Positions 43,919 through 56,121 are shown, counted from the first letter of the stretch. The stretch: DNA of 64,000 nt from Chrysaora quinquecirrha (GCA_014526335.1 JACTAT010000083.1:148617-212616); one strand, 5' to 3'. Notes: generated from the letters alone by a model not told the origin. Made by a program: numbers and translations.

Positions 43919-44480
43919 TTACGGTAATGTTATAGATTTCCAAGTCTTGTGAAACTGTTCTTTGGACAACAGATACGATTTCGCTTCACAGATTGAAGGA
44001 TCTTGAGTCTGATGGGCGATGAGGTCAGCGATGTTGAATTCCGGTTGTAAATTCATGGCAATAGAATTGACCGTATACAAGCAGCTGAGACAATCGCTAA
44101 TCGTGTTGTTCTTTGATGGAATGTGTTCAATTTCATAGTCGAATTCAGATAGTTCAAGAGCCCAGTTGAGAAGTTTCCGACTTTTCGGTGACCGTCTGCT
44201 TTGAAGATAAGTGTTGATGCGGTTGTCCGTGCGCAACAAGAATGGCTTTCCAAAAAGATAATGCCAAAACTTCTGAGTGGCGAATATGATGGCATGGGCT
44301 TCTTTTTCAACAATGTTCCATTTTGCTTCAGTGGAGTTAAATTTACGACTTGCGTAGGCAATGATGTATTCGTTGCTATCGGTGTAGCTACTTGCTTCCA
44401 GGCAACACCTTCTCCCTTGTCAGAAGCATCGGTTTCTAAAATGAAAAAATCTCAACTGTCTTGAGCACAGACAAGTGGAA
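43919..44480 (-). pseudogene. Ty3/gypsy RNase H
   Basis: Across two overlapping frames, segments AYASRKF-like and FGIIFLESHS (44300) precede LLRTDNRINTYLQSRR (44230), KLLNWALELSEFDYEIEHIP and NNTISDCLSCLY (44100). The SEFDYEIEHIPS...DCLS block is the standard end of Ty3/gypsy RNase H. Reading requires frame changes near 44240 and 44360. Confidence 0.7.
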
Positions 44481-45485
44481 CATTGGTGAGTAAATGCTTT
44501 ATATTGTTTAAGGCTATTTCACACTCGTTAGTCCTACGAAAAGGAACTTCAGCTTCAGTAAGGTGATGAAGTGGAGATGCTATTTCAGAGTAGTGTGGGA
44601 GAAAGTGGTCACAAAATTGAGCCATCCCATGGAATTCTTTCAATTTACAAACAGTCGTGGGGGCTGGAAGATCAAGAATAGATTGAACACGAGTGGGGTC
44701 CAAGCGAATATGACCGTCATCAATAACATGTCCAAGATAAGGCAATGTCGTTTGAAAAAAAATAACACTTCAAAGCGTTAAGAGTAAGACCAGCATTCCG
44801 TATTCGTGTAAGTAGTTTGCAGACATTGAGTAGATGAGCATCAAAGTCAGTTCCCTTTATTACTACATCATCAAAGAACGGGGGTAAAATACAGTCAGAA
44901 AGATCTGAAAATGTTTGTTCCATGGTTTTCTGGAAATGATTAGAGGCTGGTTTTATACCTTGAGGCATCACTGTCTATGTCCATTGGCCCAAACCGTAGC
45001 CAGGTGAGAAAGCAAGTAATGGTTTGCAACTTTCATTGCACGGAATCTGGTGGTATCCACTGTCAAAATCCATGGAACTAACAAACTTGGAGCCAGCGAC
45101 AGAATCGAGGCATTGCTGAAGGGAGGGTGCAGGCCACCCTGAATCTGCAAGGGCTTTGTTGAGAAAGCGGTAGTCGACGACAAGACGGAATCTATCTGTT
45201 ACATGGGCACTATTGGCTACATTTTTCTTTTGTACTAACAATGTTCAATTAAACCCAATTCTTGATATTGTTTGAGAAGTTCTTTTACAATAGGCTGCTG
45301 GTGGAGAGGGACCCGATGTAGGGGGTGGAGATAGGCGTGGAATGTTCTAGTTGGACAGCAAACTGGGTAACGTTTGCTCGTCCTATCTTAGAATTTGATA
45401 AAGAAAAGACATCTTGAAATTCTGTTAAGAGTTGTGTGGCTTGCTGTCGCTGCAGTGGAGAGAGATGTTGCATTGTTGAGGTCAA
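44480..45485 (-). pseudogene. Ty3/gypsy reverse transcriptase
   Basis: Frames at 45485-44452 give SPLQRQQATQLLTEFQDVF (approach region), RFRLVVDYRFLN, SSMDFDSGYHQIP, then PQGIKPASNHFQKTME and the catalytic FFDDVV in place of YxDD, followed by LPYLGHVIDDGHIRLDP of the connection region. These are the usual reverse-transcriptase blocks in order. Breaks occur near 45240, 44970 and 44740. This enzyme copies the element's RNA into DNA. Confidence 0.85.
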
Positions 45486-45899
45486 AACATCGATACAGCT
45501 CTTGGGTGATTGTTTGGAAAGGGATGGGGTAACAAAATTAACATTGTCCAGAGATTCGCAGGTAATTTCTTCAAAGGCACATGTCCCACTTGCTAATTTA
45601 GTACCTTTCCCATGGTTTTTGGAGTAGTTGAGTGGTTGCTGATAGTGAGTAAGGCCTTGGAATGTTGGTGGGAAATATGTTGGATAGTTGGAAGAACACT
45701 GATTTTGAGACGTTTCTCTATAGGCTTGTGACCGTCAATCAGAGATGGTAGGTCTGTCACAGGTTGAAATGAATTCAATGCTGAGCCACGGGCGATTACA
45801 GACTTTTAAGGACTGCCCAGGAGGGATAGTGACCTTCTGACTAGTTGTGAGGAATAAAGTTTCCTGGTGGGGAATGTCACTGGACACTTGAACAACAGA

Positions 45900-46325
45900 T
45901 TAGTTAAGGAAAATGGTGTGGTTGGTGTTGTCGATACCCCATTTTTGGAGTCGGTTAAGAAAACTCAAACCAATAATGCAAGAGTATGGCAAATCATGAA
46001 TAATAACAAATTCAACAGTGTAACAGATTGCAGGATCACCAACAGTTAAAGGTAGGTTAACATGTCCATACGGTTTAAGTAGCTTGCCATTAGCACTCAT
46101 TATGCTAGGACCAAAATATGGTTTAACAAGAAGATTTCGTAGGTTCGGACTAGAAGTAAAACAGTGCAGGGCAAGACAGCAAATGGTGGCTCCAGAGTCC
46201 AATAACATGTGAAGAGGTTGTCCATTTAATTTTCCAGATAGCCAAAGAAGGGGAGCAGGGTGGTGTTCTTCACCAAAGTTTTCATTATCTGGGGGGTCGT
46301 TGGATGTTGGGCTCTGTCGGTATGA
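45900..46325 (-). pseudogene. Ty3/gypsy aspartic protease region
   Basis: The frame reads LSGKLNGQPLHMLLDSGATICCLAL, where DSGA is the protease active site, then a flap region and CIIGLSFLNRL, the usual hydrophobic ending. It lies between the gag zinc knuckle and the reverse transcriptase. This dimeric protease would cleave the polyprotein. The domain itself reads open. Confidence 0.8.
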
Positions 46326-46329
46326 CCCT

Positions 46330-47374
46330 CTACAGAGAGCCCCAGAAGTTTTCCGACTGCTGATTGGATGTATCAAAATGTGGTTGTTGTTGTTGTTTAA
46401 AAGCGAGGCAGTCCCGTTTGAAATGATTGACGCCGTGACAGAAATGGCAACGGATGTTGACATCAGAAGATTGGTTCATGTGAAATCCATCTGGCTGGAA
46501 TTGTGTAGCAGCGTATTGAAACAGCCTGCGGGATTTCTGCATGTAACGTGGGCGTTGTTGTCTTCCTCTCGGCTGGAACTGTTGGTATTGCTGTGTTGGT
46601 GATGACAGCGGAACCGAAAATTGGCTTCTCAAAGCATTTACTTCGTCTTGTTGTGCTTCCAGCTTCTTTTGTATGATTTTTGGCTTGCTCATCGAATTTC
46701 GATGACAGCAACATGATTGTGTCGAGGGTAGTATCGGCAAGGGGGGCTGAAGAGGCTAGCGGGCGGGTAGTGGGGCTGGCAGCAAGGACTTTGGAGGGAT
46801 ATTTTTCGTCGAATGGACCGGATGTGGATGCTGACAGGTGGACAATGGCATCTCGACTGGCCTTTAGAAGATCTTGTGGACTTACTGTTAGATCGTTAGG
46901 ATTTTTGCAGAAAATGAAAAGGTTTCGTCACAAATTCACGGGGATCCCTTGTAACAATTTTCTTTTAACTGCACGGTTTATTTCTTCGTTCTCGGCAGAT
47001 GGATTGGCAGCACAAAATGTTTGTATGAAGCTTGTCATAAACTCCTCTTCGCTTTCGTCCATGTTTTGAATGGGTTGCTCAACATCCACCATTTTTGCTT
47101 CACGATCTGAAGGTCAGTCGAAGATAGCTTGTAACTGTTCTTTTAGGGCGCTAAATTTCTTAGGTTCTTGTTTGGAATCCTTGATCCAGGCAGGCTTTGG
47201 CGCAACACAAAGCATTAAAATCTGACTGCGAACACGGTCATCTTGTTTGTCCGCGATGACACAACAACACTCAAAACTTTTAAGCCACTGATTGAGGTTG
47301 ATGTTCCTGTTACCGGTGAACTTCTCTAGTTTACTGAAAACAATATTTAAAGCAGACATGGCAGCAGGGTTCAA
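46330..47374 (-). pseudogene. Ty3/gypsy gag
   Basis: The N-terminal frame (47374-47114) starts with a methionine and contains LEKFTGNRNINLNQWLKSFE, a typical gag core beginning (FxGxxxxxxWLxxFE). Further gag sequence continues in shifted frames, and a CHFCHGVNHFKRDC zinc knuckle lies at about 46420. Gag packages the RNA. Frameshifts near 47114 and 46740 break it. Confidence 0.75.
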
Positions 47375-47867
47375 AAAGCTCCTGTCACAGGCAACAACTT
47401 CAAATCATTAATAAAGACAGGCAGCCATCTTGCATGATGGACGTGGTCAAGAGTAAACATTTAATGTCCTATATTACTAATATGCTTAAATGCAAATTAG
47501 CTTGCCCCATTGTTATGCCCCTTTGTTCGATTGAACAAGAAAGGCTTTTTCCCTGGGCCACCTGGAGATGCGCTTCTTTCTTTAATCGATCCCGTTTCTG
47601 GCCGGACACTGTTTAAAGATTTTGCTAAGCGTTTTGAAACCTATAAGTTGGTTAAAATTTCCATTTTCTCTCAGCTCAAAAAAGTTTTGATTTTCATGGC
47701 GGCCATCTATTATGTTCCTTTCACTATACGCACAGTGATTCTTTTGTCCTGCAGAAGTTTTTTTGTTTACGTGAATTTCTATGATTGAAACAATGCTGTA
47801 TAAAATAGCTAATTCCTTCAAACCGACAGACCCTCTGTCGGCTGCTCATGGAATCCCCTCCCCTTTT

Positions 47868-48282
47868 CCGGGGAAGGTATGGATTGAGTACAGAGGGGGG
47901 CTTTGGGGGGTATCAAAGCCCGAAAACCCGGAGGAAAATCGGGACAAACCCGAAAACCCGGATGACCTTAGGTTTAACCACTGTTTTAAGAATTTTACAC
48001 ATCGATATCCTTTGTGAGGTTTAAAACCTGAAAACCCGCACATTTTTGCAACAATACCCGAAACCCGAGCTAGAAAAATGGCAAAACCAGTTGCCCGTTA
48101 AATATACTCGACCCGAAAACCCGCACGATTTTTTGGTAAAACCCGAAAACCCGAGGGCAAAATCGGCCAAACCCGCAACCCGTGAAATCCCAAAGCCCCC
48201 CTCAGAACAGTACACACCCTCCAGTCGGATCCTAATGGTATCCTCCCTCCCCCTTTCCCGGGGAATGTAGGGATTGTGTACA
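47868..48282. repeat. array of ACCCGAAAACCCG-like motifs bounded by direct and inverted repeats
   Basis: Between about 47917 and 48180 the motif ACCCGAAAACCCG or close variants occurs about seven times at irregular spacing. Inverted copies of GAGGGGGGCTTTGGG lie at 47894-47910 and 48187-48202. Near-identical direct repeats (CTCCCCTTTTCCGGGGAAGG and variant, ending GGATTGAGTACAG) lie at about 47868-47904 and 48246-48282. There is no coding potential. It looks like a composite non-autonomous repeat with strongly C-rich/G-rich strands. Confidence 0.75.
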
Positions 48283-48582
48283 GTACACATGTTGACTGTG
48301 GGAGAAATCACACATCGTAATCGGATTAAAGGCTAATAGGGATAACATAATAGCAATTGAAATTTTGACAACACTTTTTCCTCCCCATTAACACTCATTA
48401 ACACATTAGTGTGATTTTTTTGAAGAATAAATCCCACTGTTTATTATGTCTTAAATCATAAGGGCTTCATTAGGAAGGTAATTGTTTCCAGTATTTTTTA
48501 TTGAACAACATTAAATATGCAACAAACACTACTGTGCCACAGAGTTGTTCGGAACATTGAAACTCATAACTAAAATTTAAAG

Positions 48583-49176
48583 ATGGCGCATAAAATTAGG
48601 GAACTTAAGCTCAAAGTCAATGCAGCACAGGATGCAGTTAGAGATAACTACATCGGGTTGCAGATGTACGTCGAGAATGCCATGTATTATGGCAGTATAG
48701 GGAAACACGAAGTCGCCAACGAAAGGTGGGAGACGGGCATAAGAATGCACAAGGCAAAATTTTAAAAAAGCGAATTTACTATTGGAGCATTGCTGAAAGA
48801 GATCGAGACGGATGTGAACGAAATGGAGAAAAGATTAAAGGTTTTGGAGGAGGAAAAGAAGAGAAACGATGAGATTTGGAAAACTTACGACGACGTAGAT
48901 TTTGGAGAAATTGGAGGTGGAGTTGTTGGAAAGGAAAAAGAAAAACAACAGGGGCATAAAACAGAATTCCAAGAAGAGATGAAAGGTGAAGCAGATATTT
49001 CTAAAATTGTTGGCGAAGAAAATGAAGACAAGCAAAAAGTGGCATGTAAAGAACAGGTGGAGAAGCAGGAAAATAATGATGATGGAAAAGTAAACGAAAG
49101 GAAAGACGACGAAACACCATCGAAAGAGTTAATTGGTAAAACCAGAAGCAGAAAGAGATGTTTGGAGTTTGTATAG
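48583..49176 (+). CDS. hypothetical coiled-coil protein with one in-frame stop
   Basis: A single frame of 198 codons runs from ATG at 48583 to TAG at 49174-49176 and is interrupted only by TAA at 48763-48765. Codon use and charge continue unchanged across the stop. Residues 1-60 are helical (KLKVNAAQDAVRDNYIGLQM). After the stop come a coiled-coil EMEKRLKVLEEEKKRNDEIW and a long acidic/lysine-rich tail ending KTRSRKRCLEFV. I recognise no family. It may be a recent pseudogene, a readthrough gene or an assembly error near an A-rich run. It may also be a host gene, since no transposon motif is present. Confidence 0.45.
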
Positions 49177-49179
49177 AAC

Positions 49180-50025
49180 TTATCTTTTTTTAACCATTAA
49201 CAGTAGTTAAATGTAGAAAGTGTGTTCGATTTCTACTTATCTTTAATGGACAAATCGTGTGTTTCATATCTATCTTTAATGGATAAATCGTGTGTGTAGT
49301 TTCTTACTTATTAATTATTTCAAATAATCGATATTACATTGATGCATTTTTGCGAATCTGTTGTTTTCAGGAGAAAAGTTTTTATCATTGTGCATGCTGA
49401 CAGAAATTTTTTTTGCATCTTTTATCACAAGTAGCTTTGCGTTATTACTTCAGTGCTGCGCATGGAATGAAGCAACTAATTTCAAGGGTTTTATGTGGAT
49501 TTTTGAAAATGAACATTCCTGCAAAATTTGCATACATTTGAATGGGAAACGTTTCACTCCTTGGTAATCTCCTTCAGCTTTGCTGGAAATCCTATTGTCT
49601 TCATGAAAATCCTTTTGTTTAATTTAAATCCCTGATACTTTTTAAAGAGTGAAATGCCTCTCGTTGTGGTTGTGGTAGTTGTAAACCGTTTGCACGGATT
49701 TCTATTGATTTCATAGATTTCTCTGGAAAATCCTTTTGTTTGCAAGGGAAGCGAAAAGCGCTTATTAACAGAGTGTCGCTGTAGGTGTACAGATGTACGA
49801 TATTTACAATCTATGGAAAATAAAAGCTCGAGTGTACACAGGATACAAATTTCAAAATAATTATTGTCACATCTTTTTCATACTAACATCAAGAAAAGAT
49901 TTAAAATTTTAAAGTAGCTATACAAAAGTATATTACACAAAGTAGATTATACAAAAGTACATTATAATGGAAAGATATTTACATTAATATAAACAGGACG
50001 TACTTCTACAAAATTAAGTGTCCCT
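49180..50025. other. no recognisable gene
   Basis: AT-rich sequence between two possible host genes. It includes a near-direct duplication of TCTTTAATGGAYAAATCGTGTGT at about 49240-49290. No domain or RNA gene was seen. Confidence 0.5.
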
Positions 50026-50602
50026 TCAACTGTCCATTTCCCTCAACATCTCCAGTAAAGCCTGTAAAGGCTTGGTAGCAGGCACCTTTTTTTTAACTTC
50101 ATTTTCTTTCTTTTCTAACTTTGACTTGTTTCTTTTCTTCCTTTTGTTGTTCTTTATTTTAATAAATAGCTGTTCGTGTTGACTAAAGCGAAATGAAGGA
50201 AAATTTATTACAAGGTATATGGTTTCAAATCGGCAAAACATGTTTCCAACATTTCACGGAGTTAAAATTATATTAAAATTATGAGAACTTGGAAACTTAC
50301 GATATAGTTTGTTTACTAATTGTATTCCCCTCTTTGTCGACAAAGCAAAAATTCGTTTGCCTGTTAATCTTTAGTGACATGGCCACTGTACTTTTAAATT
50401 TCCCCAACTTTTTGAATGTAATTTTCTGAAATGAAACAAAACAATTAGGCCTACCTTCATGACCGAATGACAGTTATAGCCAAGAAACGACAGTACAGTA
50501 ACAGCAAGGAACATTCAACGTATTGGAAGTACATAAAATACTGCATACCTTTGACTCTGTTTTCCCGTCTTTTTCTAACGTTACCATGATTTCCTTCGCC
50601 AT
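50026..50602 (-). CDS. hypothetical basic protein of 111 residues, three exons
   Basis: Exons 50602-50549, 50425-50301 and 50182-50026 join in phase with canonical GT...AG boundaries (AAAG|GTATGC, TTTCAG, ATATC|GTAAGT, GCTTTAG), giving 112 codons including TGA. The protein begins MAKEIMVTLEKDGKTESKKI, has a central FCFVDKEGNTIS segment and a strongly lysine-rich third exon (KNNKRKKRNKSK), then ends LQALLEMLREMDS. The basic tail suggests nucleic-acid binding, which is inference. I recognise no family or transposon motif, so it is a good candidate for a real host gene. A 148-bp tandem duplication begins 20 bases upstream of the ATG. Confidence 0.65.
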
Positions 50603-50622
50603 TCTCCCAAAGTTTTAACAAA

Positions 50623-50918
50623 ATTGTAACAGTTATGAAACGTTTTGTAACCTGTTATTTTGCAAATGAATCGTGCAACTGAAAACGTTTGCGCTGCGCC
50701 TTGGGCGTCGTTAAATGGCTTCAATTGCCAATGGGTAATTGAAGACAATAAATTGATTGTTTCATTTCTTATTGTAACAGTTATGAAACGTTTTGTAACC
50801 TGTTATTTTGCAAATGAATCGTGCAACTGAAAACGTTTGCACTGCGCCTTGGGCGTCGTTAAATGGCTTCAATTGCCAATGGGTAATTGAAGACAATAAA
50901 TTGATTGTTTCATTTCTT
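50623..50918. repeat. 148-bp tandem duplication
   Basis: Copy 1 50623-50770 and copy 2 50771-50918 are almost identical (one visible change, GCGCTGCG versus GCACTGCG). It lies just upstream of the three-exon minus-strand gene, so the likely promoter region is duplicated. Confidence 0.97.
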
Positions 50919-50946
50919 TTTCGAACTTTGAACTGCTGTGATTCTG

Positions 50947-51008
50947 ACCCAGTCCTTTGAACTTTGAGCCCAGTCCTTTGAACTTTGAGTGTCCTTTTAA
51001 ACTTTGAA
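50947..51008. repeat. 21-bp tandem repeat
   Basis: Two near-perfect CCCAGTCCTTTGAACTTTGAG units and a third degenerate unit (TGTCCTTTTAAACTTTGA). Confidence 0.85.
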
Positions 51009-51513
51009 TTCAAGCTCATGGAGCAAACAAATTCCAAGAACAAAAGAACCGTATGTCTTATTGAAAAAACTTCTCATACACAAAAGAGGGCCTTTGAAAA
51101 GTGTTGTTTTTGCGAAAGTTTACAGGAAAGTGTTCCTTTTACTGGCATTTTCCATACTGTTTATTTTCGTTCCTTTTAAATACTTTCGAAATACTTTGGA
51201 AGGATAATAAGAGACGAGGTAAGTTTTCTCTTTCGAATTTCGTAGAAAAATAAATAACTACGTGGGAAAGAGACCCAGGGAGGGAACAAGACAGGTCCAT
51301 ACAAGAAATTTCTTCCCATTTAACCGTCAACTTTTTCATATGCGACAATGCTTACCATGTTATACTTTGGGGGAGCGCCATTTGAATATTTTGTTATAAA
51401 GATAGCAATAGTTATGTCAATGTGTTACAATTTGCATCATTCAAAAAAAAATAGTTACAAATTTATTTCTTTTCAATTTTTCAAAGAAAAGACAAGAGTC
51501 CTGTTTTACTATC

Positions 51514-54500
51514 ATGCCACGCAGACGGCGAGCAACAATATTACCTCGCAGAGAGCGACAGCGCCAGAGACAATATAATGCTGTTGAGCGCAATAGACAG
51601 AACCAGAATGCAAATGAACCTGACAATGAACAAATTCCAATGGCAGATCCAGTTCAGGAATTACAAGACTTGCAACATCAGCTTGGTCAAGATGATCAAC
51701 AGCCTGATCAGGAAGATATTCATCAGCAAAATCATGACATTGAACCAATGCAAGAAGACAACCAAGATGCCCAACCTCAGCAGCCTCAGGATTTCCAAAC
51801 TCCACATGTTCTTGGTAAAATGGATCATGTTTGCCAACACTGTCTTGCTCTATACTTTCCAGAAGAAAAGAACGCTTCACACAAATACAACAAATGCTGT
51901 TTTGCTGGAAAGGTTTCACTTCCAAGAATAGAGCCGCCATCACATGCCATCATAGAACTTTATGAAGGCCTGTCTCCTTATTCTAACCATTTCAAAGACA
52001 ACATCCGCAAATATAATTCTGTGCTTGCAATGGCATCTTGGAATGCTCCAATTGATCGTCACCCTGGTAGGGGACCAAAAGTCATAACAATTCATGACCA
52101 AGCATACCACTTGACAAGTCAAGCTGACCCACCAGAGGGTCAAAGACGAGAGTATGCACAACTGTACATCCTGGACTCTAATCAGGCCTTAATGGAGCGG
52201 ATCGCAAATCCAGAGAATATCAATTTGCAATATGAAATCTTGCGTATGCTTCAAGATGAGCTCACAGCTGTGAACCCATTTGCAACACAGTTCAGAAATA
52301 TGGGCCAAATTCTTGAAAGAGAAAGGAACAATGCTGCAGCAAACAATCAAGAAGTTCCTCCAGTACGCATGATAATGGCAAGACGTCCACACCAAGATCG
52401 TCGTTATGATGATCCCGTAGCAAGAGAAGTTGCTGCAGTTTATGTTGGTGATGATGGAGCACCCCCAAATCCAGCAGACAGGGATATTGTCATATATCCA
52501 ACTGCAGATAACAACACTATACATATACAAGCAACATCACCAAATGCAGATCCAATGACATACCCTCTACTGTTCTTCCATGGAGAATTTGGCTGGCACA
52601 CAGATCTCCAAATACAAAACCGCCAACAACAACGGCAGCATCCAGTTCGTAACAGAAGAAACCGGCTGAGTTTGAATGAATTCTATGCATACAGACTTGC
52701 ATTCAGAGAAGAATTCTCCACAATTCACAGAGCCAGTCTTCTTTTCCAACAATACTTAGTGGATGCATACACAAAGATTGAGGGTAACGAGCTTTCATAC
52801 ATCAGACAACATCAAGCAGAATTGCGAGTAGAATCATACCAAGGCCTCATGGATCATGTTCAGACACGGGCAGCAGAAAACAATGCAAACGTTGGCCGTG
52901 TAGTCATCCTACCATCATCCTTCAAAGGTAGTGAGCGATACATGTTCCAAAATTACCAAGATGCAATGACCATTGTGAGAAAGTATGGCAAACCAGATGT
53001 GTTTCTCACCATGACAGCAAATCCTAGGTGGCCTGAAGTAATTGAAAACATTTATCCCAACCAACAACCAAATGACAGACCAGACATAGTTACTCGAGTT
53101 TTTGAACTCAAACTCAAAGAGCTACTCAAAGATCTTCTGGAACGACATGTGCTAGGCCGTGTCAAGGCTTATGTCTATACAATAGAGTTCCAGAAACGTG
53201 GTTTACCACATGCACACATTCTGCTATTTCTTCATGAGGAAGACAAACCTCGCACAGCAGCAGATGTGGACAGACTGGTATCAGCTGAAATACCGGATGC
53301 ACGAGTGAACCCACAACTACATCAGCTGGTCAAGAAGCACATGATTCATGGTCCTTGTGGGGAACTCAATCCAACATGTGTTTGTATGGTTAATGGGAAG
53401 TGCAAAAAAGATTTCCCAAAAGCGATCAACCAGGAAACTGACTTCAATGTCAATGGCTACCCACTCTACAGAAGACGTGGGCAGCACACAGCAGAACTAC
53501 GTAATCACAGAGTGAATGATTCCTGGGTTGTACCACACAATCAACAGCTTTTGATGAAATTTAACTGCCACATCAACGTTGAAATATGCACATCAATTGC
53601 AAGTGTGAAGTACATCTTCAAGTATATCAACAAAGGTTATGATTGTGCTCATCTGGAAATCAGAGAAAACACTCTCCACCATGATGAAATCATGCAATAC
53701 CTTAATGCAAGGTATGTTGGACCACATCAAGCTGTTTTCAGAATCTTGCAATTCAAGTTACATGACAGAAGTCACACTATCATAAGACTTGCAATCCACC
53801 TTCCCCTTCAGCAAAACATCTATTTCCGTGAGGGAGAGAGGATAGAGTTCTTCATGTCAACAACAACACAACACTCACTGCATGGTTTCAGCTAAATCAA
53901 GAAGATGAGCAGGCACGTCAGTACCTTTACCATGAAATTCCAGAACATTATACTTTTGACAAAAGTACAAAAAAATGGAAGCAAAGACAACGTATTACGA
54001 CATCAATAATTGGTCGTATATATCAAGTTCAGCCTTCACAGCAAGAAAGGTTTGCACTAAGGTTACTTCTGCTACACTGTAGAGGTGCAGAATCATTTGA
54101 GAGCCTTAGAACTCTGGAGGGCCAAACACATGGCACATTTAAAGAAGCAGCAAGAGCAATGGGACTGCTTGAAGATGACAGAGAGCACAGAGCTTGCTTA
54201 CTAGAAGCACAGCTTATGAACATGCCTCATCAAATGAGGCAATTATTTGCTACCCTGATCGTCTTCCAAACACCATCAGATATCAGAGCACTCTTAGATG
54301 AATTCAAGGAGGCCATGGCAGAGGATTACATTCATCAAGATCAGCAGCATTTCAATGATCCTACCATAACTTTCGAAGACAGGCATTTACATCTTCTGTT
54401 GTGGGACATTGATACCAATCTGAGAGTTCATGGGAAATCAATAAGAGATGCAGACTTCGCAGATCTTCCACAGCTGCCAGAAAATTTTGTGCAACCACAA

Positions 54501-56050
54501 AATGATATCCATCACATAGATATAGAAGAAGAGCAGCGACTTGGTCAAGAAATGCATGCGAATTTGAATAATGAGCAAGGCCACATCTATGACACAGTCA
54601 TGGATGCAGTACAGACCAACTCGCAGCAAAATTGCTTCTTTGTCGATGGACCAGCAGGAACAGGTAAGACTTTCCTGTATAACACCATAGTACACAATCT
54701 GCAGGCATTAGGTATCAAAGTTATTTGTGTAGCTTACTCAGGCATAGCTAGCACACTACTTATCAATGGTGCTACAGCACACTCAACTTTCCAAATACCT
54801 ATTCCCTTATTGCCACAATCTACTTGCAATATAAAGCGCCAAAGTGCAAGGGCCCGCAGGCTCTTAGAAACCACAGTTTTCATATGGGATGAGGCATCCA
54901 TGATCCCTGCGAAAGCATTAAATGTTGTTGACATTCTCTTGAGAGATATAACACAAATAAATTCACCTTTTGGTGGTAAGTACATACTATTGGGAGGTGA
55001 CTTCAGGCAGGTACTTCCTGTAGTTTTAAGAGCAGGTAGAGAACAAATTGTTCAAGAGTGTCTGAAAACATCACATCTGTGGAGACATTTCCACCAATTT
55101 CAACTTGTAACCAACATGAGAGCTGTCCGGGACAACACATACCGGCAGTTCGCAGACTGGTTGCTACGAATTGGAAATGGTGAAGAGCCACATGATGAAC
55201 AAGATCAAGTCACTCTTCCTGATAACATTGTGGTACCAACACTTGAAGATATGCTTCAGTCTGTGTACCCACCAACACAACCAGGTGAACCAAATCTCAT
55301 GGTTGACCCAGAAACTATGTCAGAACGTTGCTGTCTTACTCCAAAGAATGAGTTCTCACATCAGATCAACTCTCTGGTACTCGAGCAGCTGGACACAGAT
55401 AGCCGCACATATCTGAGCACAGACAGGGTGGTTACAGATGACCCCAATGAAGCAGCAGCATACCCAATAGAATTCCTCAATGCACAGACTCCAAGTGGAA
55501 TGCCATTACACAACCTCGAATTGAAGGTATGCTCACACTTATTAATCATAAACTTTGCTGTATATTCATTTTTTCATTTTCTTCCAGATTTTTATTCTCA
55601 GGTTCATAAAGTTTATTATTCAATTTTTTTTAGCTTGGAGCAACCATCATTTTGCTGAGGAACATCAATCCAAAGAAAGGACTTTGCAATGGCACACGAC
55701 TCATTGTTCAAGACCTCAGAAATCACCTCATTTGTGCAAAAATCATTTCCAGAGAATACAGAGGACAATATGTCATGATACCAAAAGTCACTGTGACTTC
55801 ACAAGACAACACTCTGCCAGTCAACATTGCGCGACTGCAGTTTCCAGTCCGATTGGCATATTGTCTCACCATCAACAAAGCACAAGGCCAGTCATTGAGT
55901 CATGTTGGTGTTTACCTTCCCCAACCAGTTTTCAGTCATGGGCAGCTCTATGTTGCAATGTCGAGAGCTCAGTCATTCAACGGCCTCAAGGTTTTCACAT
56001 CACAAGACAACATCACAAAGAACATCGTCTATCATGAAGTACTCGCTTAA
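51514..56050 (+). CDS. Helitron Rep/helicase, one frame break and one intron
   Basis: Start at ATG 51514. The frame is open to about 53880, where a one-base shift in an ACAACAACACAACAC run moves it to the frame that continues to 55526. An intron (55527-55633, GT...TAG) joins in phase to 55634-56050. Corrected length would be about 1,476 residues. An arginine- and glutamine-rich N-terminus is followed by the Helitron N-terminal domain. The HUH nickase motif is in GLPHAHILLF (about residue 563). A tyrosine-containing VKYIFKYINKG lies near 699. The PIF1-family helicase has GPAGTGKT (about 1045) and WDEAS (about 1125), and INKAQGQSLSH near the end. The protein nicks, unwinds and religates the element. 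Confidence 0.9.
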
Positions 56051-56121
56051 TCAATTAAGCAACTACAGCCATGCTCATCCCAGCGCCAAACCAGTGCCAA
56101 GTGATCTCCCACCTCATCACA

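Larger units (their letters stand above)
42376..47374 (-). mobile_element. Ty3/gypsy LTR retrotransposon, degenerate
   Basis: Minus-strand order is gag with a zinc knuckle, aspartic protease, reverse transcriptase, RNase H, integrase zinc-binding region and an integrase C-terminal region, which is the Ty3/gypsy order. The integrase catalytic core appears to be largely deleted. A polypurine tract (minus-strand GAGGGGGG, at 42540-42548) is followed by TGTTATCCCTGG at about 42535, a likely 3' LTR start, but no matching 5' LTR is visible beyond 47374. Confidence 0.8.

Noticed and set aside
47582..47821. Search for the 5' LTR of the Ty3/gypsy element in 47374-47860
   Set aside because: No block matches the candidate 3' LTR at 42376-42535.
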